From: UBA2336 sp031395485 | GTDB taxonomy: Bacteria; Bacteroidota; Bacteroidia; Cytophagales; Cyclobacteriaceae | NCBI GenBank assembly: GCA_031395485.1 | Contig: JANNUS010000017.1 | Location: 62,001-126,000 of the forward strand | Length of the DNA: 64,000 nt | Direction: 5' to 3' | In this document: positions 57,064 to 64,000 of the stretch, piece by piece | Layout of the letters: each line of letters starts with the position of its first letter | Numbering within the stretch: position 1 is the stretch's first letter | Position numbers and translations under genes: made by a program | Notes under the pieces: generated by a model | Seen by the model: the letters and a program-made list of their open reading frames with translations, nothing else | Database searches by the model: none | Told to the model about the DNA's origin: nothing

Positions 57064-58842
57064 TCAGTGAATGTGGAAGCCGACCTTATAGATCGTCCTG
57101 CTTTCCCCAAGTTGGGTTGTCAGTATGCCGGAATAATCAAGTGAATATTTTTTAAGCTCAAGTGCAAGAAGTGCCGCAAAGTGGTCGCTGGCAAATATAG
57201 AGCCCGAGGAAGCTAATGAATTCATTTCCCGAACAAGATCAACGTTTTCGCCCGATAGTTTTTTGTCCAGGCTGAGACTTTCTGCATTCATGTAAACAGG
57301 ACCCGCATGTAAACTAATACGCAAGGCAGATTCTCCCCTGGCCGGTTTCAATAATTCCTGACTAAAGCGAACAAATTCCATGACTTCCGATTCTGTATCG
57401 AATCCAGCAAGCAGAAAATCTTCTCCTATTTCATAGGATTTAACAACAATATCTTCCTCTACAATTTTTGCCGCCATCTCTTTCAAAAGCTTTTCACGTT
57501 CCAAGGAAGAAAGCTTTCCAATATTTACATTGGCAATGTATAAGACTGGCCGATTAATCTGTTCAACTATTTCTGTCTTGGAAGGTGTTGATACTGGTAA
57601 TGGTGTTTGCGTTGGTCCTGATGGTTGTGTCTTTATAAAAATATCGGGATTAATATTAACATGATGTTGTGGGAAGGGCCACAGATGAATGGTATCGCGT
57701 GTGCCTCCCTTTTTTCTTTTCAGGTCAACCTCTGAGAGTACTGTTAATAAAGTAGGCTCTGCATGATGAGATGTACTGCGCAACGAGGCCAAGCCGGAGA
57801 TAATTCTGTTCTGATAAGAAAACAGGTCATCATAGCCTGCGTAGGATTCTTTGGTGATATAGGTCACCGGAAATTTTTCAATCAACGCATAATATCGCTT
57901 TACCCAATCATCGCCCGCAAAGCTTACACTTAAGTCGATAAAATCAGATTCCGAAAATGGAAGAGAAATATTTACTTCACCCCCTTCAGCCGCCATAGCC
58001 TCTGCAAAAAGAATATCGCCACCGCATGCTAGCGAACAATAACCAATGCGTGCATTCAAGGTGCGAATGGAATTTGTAATAGAATCCTTTATTTGTTGCT
58101 CAATCGAAGCCGGAAATCTCGGTGTAGGTCTGTTGGGATGGTCAATCATGTGGCCGATAAACGCTACTACCGTAGGGGGGTTAAATATCTTTAAAATTTC
58201 ATTCGATACCGGAATGAAATGATTTAAGAGCCAAAGTTGATTATAAACGCTGGTAATTTTCCCCCAATCGTTTCCCGCATTCTTCCGCGTCTCAATGAAA
58301 TATTCTGCTGCACGGCTTCTGTCTTTTGTAAGTAAAAAAGCCTCTCCAAGGGTTGCAAGCTTCCAGAAGTCATTGGCACTATTATCTTCGAGAATGCTAA
58401 TTACTTGTACGGCAATTTCCCGACCTCTGCTAGCCTGGCCTGCCATGGCTGACATAGAAGCTGCATTTATTCCGGTGTAATAACTTTTCGTGACAGAGAA
58501 ATTCTGGAAATAGGTATCCCGCGATTTTATGGCGAACGCAGTACTTTGATTCTTTTTGAATAACTCCTTATATATACTCCCCAAAATTCCCGCTGATTCA
58601 GAATCATCCGGAAACTGACGGTATACCGGCTCCATTATTTCAAGGGCCGCTTCAGGAGTACCTAATTTAGAAATGGATAACGCTTGTAACTGCTTATAGC
58701 GCAACTCCTGCGTATGCTTTAAGGCATCCTCTGCTCTTGTTCGGGCTTCAAAGTACCGACCTTGATTGATAAGGCCTTCAATATGTGTTATAGCTTCTGG
58801 CAACAATAGGGATTTTATTAACAACTTTATAAAAGTGGTCAA
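57064..58842 (-). CDS. TPR-S/SLOG-like protein with C-terminal nucleotidyl-cyclase-like domain
   Basis: A 592-residue protein. The N-terminal part (about 1-220) has TPR-like helices (GRYFEARTRAEDALKH, ALEIMEPVYRQFPDDSE), the TPR-S/TRAFs-binding type. About 222-370 is a Rossmann-like region with VVAFIGHMIDHPNRPTPRFP and SLACGGDILFAEAMAAEGG, similar to SLOG-type nucleotide-sensing folds. A proline-rich linker is followed (about 428-592) by a class III cyclase-like domain: LRISLHAGPV and GENVDLVREMNSLASSG. The usual metal Asp positions are changed (IANV and GEDF), so it is probably a degenerate or regulatory cyclase. It opens the operon. Confidence 0.85.
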   Translation of the reverse strand: MTTFIKLLIKSLLLPEAITHIEGLINQGRYFEARTRAEDALKHTQELRYKQLQALSISKLGTPEAALEIMEPVYRQFPDDSESAGILGSIYKELFKKNQSTAFAIKSRDTYFQNFSVTKSYYTGINAASMSAMAGQASRGREIAVQVISILEDNSANDFWKLATLGEAFLLTKDRSRAAEYFIETRKNAGNDWGKITSVYNQLWLLNHFIPVSNEILKIFNPPTVVAFIGHMIDHPNRPTPRFPASIEQQIKDSITNSIRTLNARIGYCSLACGGDILFAEAMAAEGGEVNISLPFSESDFIDLSVSFAGDDWVKRYYALIEKFPVTYITKESYAGYDDLFSYQNRIISGLASLRSTSHHAEPTLLTVLSEVDLKRKKGGTRDTIHLWPFPQHHVNINPDIFIKTQPSGPTQTPLPVSTPSKTEIVEQINRPVLYIANVNIGKLSSLEREKLLKEMAAKIVEEDIVVKSYEIGEDFLLAGFDTESEVMEFVRFSQELLKPARGESALRISLHAGPVYMNAESLSLDKKLSGENVDLVREMNSLASSGSIFASDHFAALLALELKKYSLDYSGILTTQLGESRTIYKVGFHIH

Positions 58843-58878
58843 TTCCTTATTTCAACACAAATTACAGCGACAACTACT

Positions 58879-58920
58879 TATTGGGGGACTTCTCCACTCG
58901 TGCCTCGTTGCGAAGTGACG
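58879..58920. repeat. Degenerate REP-like fragment, copy 4
   Basis: GGGGGACTTCTCCACT and GCGAAGTGACG resemble one half of the GTCATTTCG-bounded element (GGGGATTTCTC and GCGAAATGACG). The partner arm is not present, so this is a partial or decayed copy between the ABC-F and cyclase-like genes. Confidence 0.5.
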
Positions 58921-58930
58921 AATTTACAGA

Positions 58931-60550
58931 TTAGGCGTATAGAGCTTCTTTTTGTTCGGCCACTTTTTCATTTTCGATGTACTCATCGTAGGTCATTAAC
59001 TTATCAATGAACCCATTAGGTGTAATCTCGACAATGCGATTAGCCACAGTTTGGGTAAACTCATGATCGTGTGAAGTAAAGATGACTGTACCCGGGAAAT
59101 CTTTCAGTGAATTGTTAAAGGCAGTAATTGACTCAAGATCCAAATGGTTTGTGGGCTCATCCAGAATAAGCAGGTTCCCACCGGCCAGCATCATGCGTGA
59201 TACCATGCAGCGAACTTTTTCTCCTCCTGATAATACACTGCACTTTTTAAAAACTTCTTCACCGGAGAAAAGCATCTTACCCAAAAATCCACGAACATAG
59301 ACTTCATCCTTATTTTCTTCGTCCGCAAATTGTCTTAACCAGTCAATAAGATTGTCGTTCGATTGAAAAAACGCTTCGTTGTTGCCAGGTAAGTAAGCGG
59401 TTGTAATGGTTTGCCCGAACGTGAATTGCCCTTTAGTAGGCTTTAGTTCGTTCACTAAAATTTTGAAGAGCGAGCTGATCGCTAAACTATCCTTACTAAG
59501 GACAGCGATCTTATCACCTTTATTTACAAAGAGTTCGAGGTTCTTAAATAAAGTAGTTCCGTTGAGGGCGTACGACAGATTTTCGATATGCAATATCTGA
59601 TCACCGGCAGTACGTTTCTGCTGAAAGATAATGGCTGGGTACTTTCGCGTTGACGGTTGAATATCATCAACATTAATTTTCTCCAATAACTTTCTGCGAC
59701 TTGTTGCCTGACGAGACTTGGAAGCATTTGCACTGAATCGCATGATGAACTCCTGCAATTCCTTTTTCTTTTCTTCAGCCTTTTTGTTTGCAGAAGAACG
59801 TTGCGTCAAGGCTAACTGGCTTGACTGATACCAGAACATATAGTTGCCGGTGTATAATTTTATCGCGCTGAAGTCAATATCTACAATGTGCGTACACACC
59901 GTATCTAAGAAGTGACGATCGTGGGAAACTACGATTACCGTATTTTTAAATTCCAGTAAAAAATCTTCAAGCCAACCAACCGTTTTTAAATCCAGATCGT
60001 TGGTAGGTTCATCGAGAATAAGTATATCCGGGTTTCCGAAAATGGCTTGTGCTAACAACACCCGCACTTTCTGACTTCCGTTTAATTCCTTCACTAGTTT
60101 GAAATGGTCTTCTTCTAAGATTCCTAATCCACTTAATAACGAAGCTGCATCCGACTGTGCATTCCAGCCATTCATTTCAGCAAACTCTGCCTCTAAATGG
60201 GATGCCTGAATTCCGTCTTCTTCCGAGAAATCGGGCTTCTCATAAATCGCGTCTTTCTCCTTCATGATCTTCCACAATTTACTGTGGCCCATCATGACCG
60301 TATCCAGAACGGATACCTCATCAAACTCGTAGTGATTTTGGCGAAGCACGGCCATGCGTTTTCCTGGCTCAATGCTGATCTTTCCGCGGGTTGGGTCAAT
60401 ATCGCCCGAAAGTATTTTTAGAAAAGTTGATTTTCCAGCACCGTTCGCTCCAATTACGCCATAGCAGTTTCCGTTCGTAAAATTGATGTTGACCTCATCA
60501 AAAAGTACACGTTTTCCGAATTGGAGGGATAAGTTATTGGCAGCGATCAT
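58931..60550 (-). CDS. ABC-F family ATPase (YbiT-like)
   Basis: A 539-residue soluble protein with two ABC ATPase domains and no membrane segment. Domain 1: Walker A GANGAGKST, ILDEPTNDLD. Domain 2: the P-loop is non-canonical (IAVLSKDSLAISSLFK, no GKT), LSGGEKVRCM and LILDEPTNHLD. The two are joined by the ABC-F linker (around RSSANKKAEEKKKELQ). ABC-F proteins bind the ribosomal E site and help translation or resist antibiotics; length and motifs suggest YbiT rather than an antibiotic-resistance type. It lies 88 bp upstream of the cyclase-like gene on the same strand, so it may feed transcription into that operon. Confidence 0.9.
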   Translation of the reverse strand: MIAANNLSLQFGKRVLFDEVNINFTNGNCYGVIGANGAGKSTFLKILSGDIDPTRGKISIEPGKRMAVLRQNHYEFDEVSVLDTVMMGHSKLWKIMKEKDAIYEKPDFSEEDGIQASHLEAEFAEMNGWNAQSDAASLLSGLGILEEDHFKLVKELNGSQKVRVLLAQAIFGNPDILILDEPTNDLDLKTVGWLEDFLLEFKNTVIVVSHDRHFLDTVCTHIVDIDFSAIKLYTGNYMFWYQSSQLALTQRSSANKKAEEKKKELQEFIMRFSANASKSRQATSRRKLLEKINVDDIQPSTRKYPAIIFQQKRTAGDQILHIENLSYALNGTTLFKNLELFVNKGDKIAVLSKDSLAISSLFKILVNELKPTKGQFTFGQTITTAYLPGNNEAFFQSNDNLIDWLRQFADEENKDEVYVRGFLGKMLFSGEEVFKKCSVLSGGEKVRCMVSRMMLAGGNLLILDEPTNHLDLESITAFNNSLKDFPGTVIFTSHDHEFTQTVANRIVEITPNGFIDKLMTYDEYIENEKVAEQKEALYA

Positions 60551-60578
60551 TTGTGACTCGTATTAATAGAATTGTCAG

Positions 60579-60611
60579 AAAAAACGAAGGCGCCTATCGA
60601 AAAGCGCCTTC
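60579..60611 (-). terminator. Rho-independent terminator after tRNA-Asn
   Basis: Arms GAAGGCGC (60586-60593 complement) and GCGCCTTC (60604-60611) form a stem with a 10-nt loop, followed on the minus strand by a T run (60579-60584). It separates the tRNA from the ABC-F gene. Confidence 0.85.
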
Positions 60612-60620
60612 TTTATCAAG

Positions 60621-60694
60621 CTCCTCCTCTTGGACTTGAACCAAGGACCCCCTGATTAACAGTCAGGTGCTCTAACCAGCTGAGCTAAGGAGGA
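60621..60694 (-). tRNA. tRNA-Asn (GTT)
   Basis: A 74-nt cloverleaf. The acceptor pairs TCCTCCT with AGGAGGA, the D arm is AGCTCAGCTGGTTAGAGC, the anticodon stem-loop is CCTGA-CTGTTAA-TCAGG with anticodon GTT, and the T arm contains GGTTCAAGTCC. The discriminator is G and CCA is not encoded. Confidence 0.96.
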
Positions 60695-60824
60695 ATTCAT
60701 AAGAATTCCTAAAAAGGAGTGCAATATTAACGGATTGAGGCCGATTATTCAAAGGAGCGAAAATATTTTTACACGATAATCCCACCCTGATTCATTTTAG
60801 CAATAATCTGTATCCTATGAAACC

Positions 60825-60854
60825 TTGCACAGGTAGATTCGTTCATTAACTTTG
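60825..60854 (+). promoter_or_regulatory. Promoter of the 60874-63228 operon
   Basis: TTG at 60825-60827, 19 nt, then TAACTTTG at 60847-60854 is a canonical Bacteroidota promoter, 20 bp before the first gene's start. Confidence 0.75.
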
Positions 60855-60873
60855 TAACTCAAAGTACTTTTAA

Positions 60874-61497
60874 ATGAAAGATATTCAGGATTACGAAAAA
60901 GACATCGCCTCTATCCGAAACATGATGGAGCGTTCTGTTAAATTCATTTCGCTCAGTGGCTTATCCGGAGTATTGGCAGGGATTTACGCCTTGGCTGGAG
61001 CAACGGTTGCCTACTTTATTGTCCACTACCCGATCTCTCCTCTCCAATACAGAATCTATTCGATTAATGATGCCGGAATCGTTTGGCAACTTTTATTGAT
61101 TGCCGTTATCGTTCTATCCCTCTCCATTTCTACGGGTCTACTGCTCAGTAATCGCAAAGCGAAAAAGTATGGTGTAAAGCTCTGGACTTCTGCCACACGC
61201 CAATTGTTTTTAAGCTTAGCCATTCCATTATGTACGGGTGGTCTTTTCATTTTAATTATTCTCTATACAGGGCATTTCGGTATCGCTGCGCCTGCTTGTT
61301 TAATCTTTTACGGATTAGCACTTATTCATGCTAGCTCCAATACGTACGATGAGGTTCGCTACCTGGGCTTTACTGAAATTGTTCTTGGTCTGTTCGCTGC
61401 TTTACTTCCAGAGTATGGTCTCCTGTTTTGGGCTATTGGCTTTGGAGTGATGCATATTGTGTACGGAGCCGTTATGCATTTTCGTTACGATAAGTGA
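60874..61497 (+). CDS. Polytopic inner-membrane protein of unknown function
   Basis: A 207-residue protein with about six membrane helices (near 22-43, 65-85, 108-130, 135-153, 157-177 and 180-200) after a short polar N-terminus (MKDIQDYEKDIASIRNMMERS). I do not recognise the family beyond the common arrangement in which it precedes a small wHTH regulator and creD. It shares GTGA with the next gene (4-bp overlap), so translation is coupled. Confidence 0.78.
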   Translation: MKDIQDYEKDIASIRNMMERSVKFISLSGLSGVLAGIYALAGATVAYFIVHYPISPLQYRIYSINDAGIVWQLLLIAVIVLSLSISTGLLLSNRKAKKYGVKLWTSATRQLFLSLAIPLCTGGLFILIILYTGHFGIAAPACLIFYGLALIHASSNTYDEVRYLGFTEIVLGLFAALLPEYGLLFWAIGFGVMHIVYGAVMHFRYDK

Positions 61498-61796
61498 AAA
61501 ATCCGTTCGAAAATCTGGATCGGGTATTAGAGCATCGGGTGCGATTGCAGATTATGTCTGTATTGATTGCAAACGACAGCTACGATTTTAACTCGATGAA
61601 AGAAATAATTGGACTTACGGATGGAAGTATGGCCTCACACATTAAAACACTGGAAAAAGAAAAATACATATCCGTATCCAAATCCTTCATTGATAAAAAA
61701 CCAAATACAAAATATAAAGTCACCGAGCGCGGCCGAACTGTGTTCAAAAAGCATATTGACGCGCTCGAAGAATTAATAAAACAACAGAAGAAATAA
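61494..61796 (+). CDS. Small winged-helix transcription regulator
   Basis: A 100-residue DNA-binding protein, starting with GTG at 61494 that overlaps the upstream stop. It consists of one winged helix-turn-helix: RLQIMSVLIANDSYDFNSMK, the recognition helix in GLTDGSMASHIKTLEKEKY and the wing KPNTKYKVTERGR. It resembles the HTH_34/MarR-like single-domain regulators. It probably controls the operon with the membrane protein and CreD. Confidence 0.88.
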   Translation: MKNPFENLDRVLEHRVRLQIMSVLIANDSYDFNSMKEIIGLTDGSMASHIKTLEKEKYISVSKSFIDKKPNTKYKVTERGRTVFKKHIDALEELIKQQKK

Positions 61797-61815
61797 TTTC
61801 TTTAACCATACAAGT

Positions 61816-63228
61816 ATGCAACCTGATCAATTAACTAACCTAAACGTTTTCGAACGCATCAATCGGTGGATCGAAGAATCGATCACAATAAAACTTCTAT
61901 CCATCGGTTTTCTTGTTTTGATATTACTCATTCCCACTGCCTGGATTCAGGAGCTCATGCAAGAGCGTCAACTTCGTGCCGATGGCGTTATGCAGGAAGT
62001 ATCTTCTAAATGGTCGGGAAGTCAAACACTATCAGGACCTATTCTGGTAATTCCGTATAAAATTCAGGAAAAAATTGACCGCGGAAAAGATGGAATCGAA
62101 ATCCGCGAATACATTCAAAAGTATTTTTTCCTTCCCGAGAAACTTGATATTACTGGACACGTTACACCAGAAGTTCTTCATCGTGGACTTTTTGATGTAG
62201 CCGTGTACAACTCTTCAATGAATATTAAGTCTAATTTTTCTCGACCGGATTTTGCCGCCTTAAACATTGCAGAGAATAATGTTATCTGGAAAGATGCTTA
62301 TATGATTTTATCCATTACAGACCTTCGTGGAATAAATAAAAACCTCATTTTCAATGTAGGTGATTCTTCCAAGGCAACAGAGCCCTCGAGCAACCTAGGT
62401 GTTTCGGTACATAAAATATCGCGTTACCAAAGCGAGACTTATCCAAACGCTGTTACAGATGACAATGCAGATTTTTCCAGCAGTGGCGTAGTGGCCAAGC
62501 TGGATTGGAAAACAGCTGAGGATTTCAATGGAAACACGCTAATAAAAATTAATTTAAAGGGAAGTCAACGACTAAACTTTGTACCGTCAGGAAAAACAAC
62601 GAATGTTAATCTTTCGGGCAAATGGAACAACCCAAGTTTTGATGGTGAATTTCTTCCGGAAAAAAGGGAAGTAACCGATAGCAGTTTTACCGCCAATTGG
62701 AAAATATTGCATTACAACAGGCCCTTCTCTCAGCAATGGAATACAGCTGATGAAAAACTAAGTGGTTCCGATTTTGGTGTAACGTTGTTGGTCCCGGTTG
62801 ATCAATATCAAAAAAGCATTCGCACATCTAAATATGGACAACTTATAATAATCCTAACATTTGTAGCGCTGTTCCTTGTGGAGATAACACGCAAAATCAG
62901 GATACATCCCTTCCAATATATTCTTATAGGTGTAGCTCTCATAATTTACTATACCCTTCTCCTTAGTCTATCCGAACAAGTTGGTTATAATATTGCCTAT
63001 TGGATTGCCACCGCTTCAACAGTGACCCTAATTAGTCTGTATTCTATTTCATTCTTAAAAACCAGAGGGCTTGTGGCATTATTTACTTCACTGTTGCTAA
63101 TCTTCTACTCGTTCATTTTTGTTATCATCCTTCAGCAGGATTTCTCTTTACTAATTGGAAGCATCGGCTTGTTCATGATCGTTGGAGCGCTCATGTATTT
63201 CTCTCGAAAAGTGAGTTGGTATAAATAG
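61816..63228 (+). CDS. creD: CreD-family inner-membrane protein
   Basis: A 470-residue protein with one N-terminal membrane helix (about 24-45), a large extracytoplasmic domain (about 50-340) and four or five C-terminal helices (about 345-465). The arrangement and landmarks such as RADGVMQEVSSKWSGSQTLS and SDFGVTLLVPVDQYQKSIR match CreD, an envelope-integrity protein induced by the CreBC system in enterobacteria. Here it follows a wHTH gene by 19 bp and is probably regulated by it instead of by CreBC. Exact role in Bacteroidota is not known. Confidence 0.9.
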   Translation: MQPDQLTNLNVFERINRWIEESITIKLLSIGFLVLILLIPTAWIQELMQERQLRADGVMQEVSSKWSGSQTLSGPILVIPYKIQEKIDRGKDGIEIREYIQKYFFLPEKLDITGHVTPEVLHRGLFDVAVYNSSMNIKSNFSRPDFAALNIAENNVIWKDAYMILSITDLRGINKNLIFNVGDSSKATEPSSNLGVSVHKISRYQSETYPNAVTDDNADFSSSGVVAKLDWKTAEDFNGNTLIKINLKGSQRLNFVPSGKTTNVNLSGKWNNPSFDGEFLPEKREVTDSSFTANWKILHYNRPFSQQWNTADEKLSGSDFGVTLLVPVDQYQKSIRTSKYGQLIIILTFVALFLVEITRKIRIHPFQYILIGVALIIYYTLLLSLSEQVGYNIAYWIATASTVTLISLYSISFLKTRGLVALFTSLLLIFYSFIFVIILQQDFSLLIGSIGLFMIVGALMYFSRKVSWYK

Positions 63229-63235
63229 AGACAAG

Positions 63236-63268
63236 CAAGAAAACAAAAGCCCCTCGATTTGAGGGGCT
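63236..63268 (-). terminator. Rho-independent terminator of pruA
   Basis: Stem AGCCCCTC / GAGGGGCT with a 5-nt loop (63248-63268), followed on the minus strand by TTTGTTTTC. It lies between convergent creD and pruA and best fits pruA. Confidence 0.8.
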
Positions 63269-63273
63269 CCATA

Positions 63274-64000
63274 TTAATCCTTATCCAAAAACGGGTATCG
63301 GAAATCTGTTGGCGTAACAAATGTTTCTTTGATCGTTCGCAAGGATGTCCATCGGAGTAAGTTTACTTTGGCTCCGGCCTTATCGTTTGTACCCGATCCT
63401 CGCGCTCCGCCAAAAGGCTGTTGCCCAACTACCGCACCCGTTGGCTTATCATTGATATAAAAATTACCGGCTGATTGTGTTAATTTTTTTGTTGCCATTT
63501 CAATGGCATATCGATCTTTTGCAATGATAGAACCTGTAAGCGCATACGGTGATGTGCTGTCAACTAATTCCAGTGTCTGTTCAAAATTTTCGGAATGATA
63601 TACATAGACTGTTAATACTGGCCCAAAGATTTCTTCACACATTGTAATAGAAGAAGGGTCCTTTGTAAGGATAACCGTGGGCTCGATAAAATACCCTTTC
63701 GACTTATCATATTTCCCACCGGCAATGATCTCGTTCATGGGATTGGTGCGAGCTTTTTCGATGTAACCCGTGATCGAGTTAAATGCTTTTTCATCAATTA
63801 CTGCATTAATAAAGTTTCCAAAATCCTCAGTAGGGCCCATTTTGAAATTTTTCAAATCTTCCACCAAATATTTCTTCACATCATCCCAAAGATTAGAAGG
63901 AATGTAACACCGTGAAGCTGCTGAACATTTTTGCCCTTGATATTCAAACGCTCCGCGGGCCATAGCAGTAGAAACCTCTTTGGCATTGGCACTCTTGTGT
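63274..64000 (-). CDS. pruA: 1-pyrroline-5-carboxylate (glutamate semialdehyde) dehydrogenase, 5' part cut by window edge
   Basis: The C-terminal 242 or so codons of the proline-catabolic aldehyde dehydrogenase that makes glutamate from its semialdehyde. The frame continues through the right edge: upstream of the internal ATG at 63963 it reads HKSANAKEVSTA, so 63963 is not the start. The catalytic Cys lies in EYQGQKCSAASR. Further landmarks are EEIFGPVLTVYVY, NFYINDKPTGAVVGQQPFGG and a C-terminus in DFRYPFLDKD. Terminator at 63236-63268. Confidence 0.95.
   Translation of the reverse strand, partial: HKSANAKEVSTAMARGAFEYQGQKCSAASRCYIPSNLWDDVKKYLVEDLKNFKMGPTEDFGNFINAVIDEKAFNSITGYIEKARTNPMNEIIAGGKYDKSKGYFIEPTVILTKDPSSITMCEEIFGPVLTVYVYHSENFEQTLELVDSTSPYALTGSIIAKDRYAIEMATKKLTQSAGNFYINDKPTGAVVGQQPFGGARGSGTNDKAGAKVNLLRWTSLRTIKETFVTPTDFRYPFLDKD

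Noticed and set aside
57064..58842. Annotation as an active adenylate cyclase.
   Set aside because: Both expected metal-binding positions and the N-x-x-x-R stretch look altered, so catalytic activity cannot be claimed.
60621..60694. tRNA-Asn as the attachment site of an integrated island carrying the TIR/STAND operon.
   Set aside because: No integrase gene, no repeated tRNA 3' end and no flanking direct repeats are seen; the ABC-F housekeeping gene lies between the tRNA and the operon.
1..64000. CRISPR arrays, prophage genes and insertion sequences.
   Set aside because: No regularly spaced repeats, phage structural genes or transposase/integrase genes were found on either strand.

Overview
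The window looks like chromosomal DNA from a member of the Bacteroidota, most likely the Cytophagales. Evidence seen directly: promoters of the TTG-N19-TAnnTTTG type, almost no Shine-Dalgarno sequences, moderate to low GC, and several gene families typical of that phylum (type B L31, PafA-like phosphatase, Wzi-like protein, DUF4199 and DUF2975 proteins, GlmU-like sugar nucleotidyltransferase). The species cannot be named from the sequence alone.

Layout. 1-35.8 kb is ordinary chromosome: guaA (cut by the left edge), a TPR protein, typA, a PIF1-like helicase, two RNA-methyltransferase-type genes, a lipoprotein hydrolase, a DUF2975/HTH pair, a small cluster with a LuxR-type membrane regulator, a comM-like ATPase, an MsbA-like exporter, a Wzi-like porin, rpmE2, a GlmU-like/holB/hemC-like operon, a cyclophilin, a RmlD-like reductase, a glutamine amidotransferase, a TauE-type exporter, a PafA-like phosphatase, a WG-repeat protein, an orphan receiver protein, an aldehyde dehydrogenase, an HtrA protease and a small heat-shock protein. 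58.9-64 kb is again ordinary: an ABC-F ATPase, tRNA-Asn, a membrane protein/wHTH/creD operon and pruA (cut by the right edge).

The accessory core is 35.9-58.8 kb, nine genes on the minus strand with gaps of at most 96 bp. In transcription order they are: a TPR-S/SLOG-like/nucleotidyl-cyclase-like protein; then [three-domain TIR protein, nSTAND1 ATPase, nSTAND1 ATPase, polytopic membrane protein]; then the same four-gene module again. Each nSTAND1 protein is about 1,345 residues, with a cytoplasmic STAND-type ATPase, one membrane span near residues 566-588 and a large, diverged helical C-terminal region predicted to lie outside the cytoplasm. The TIR proteins keep a candidate NADase glutamate in their first domain. 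I infer a membrane-anchored sensor/NTPase/TIR conflict or stress-signalling system, duplicated in tandem and headed by a nucleotide-signalling protein. This is the most interesting content of the window.

Other points: a hydroxymethylbilane-synthase homologue that lacks the cofactor cysteine, and a dispersed family of GTCATTTCG-bounded inverted repeats in intergenic regions.
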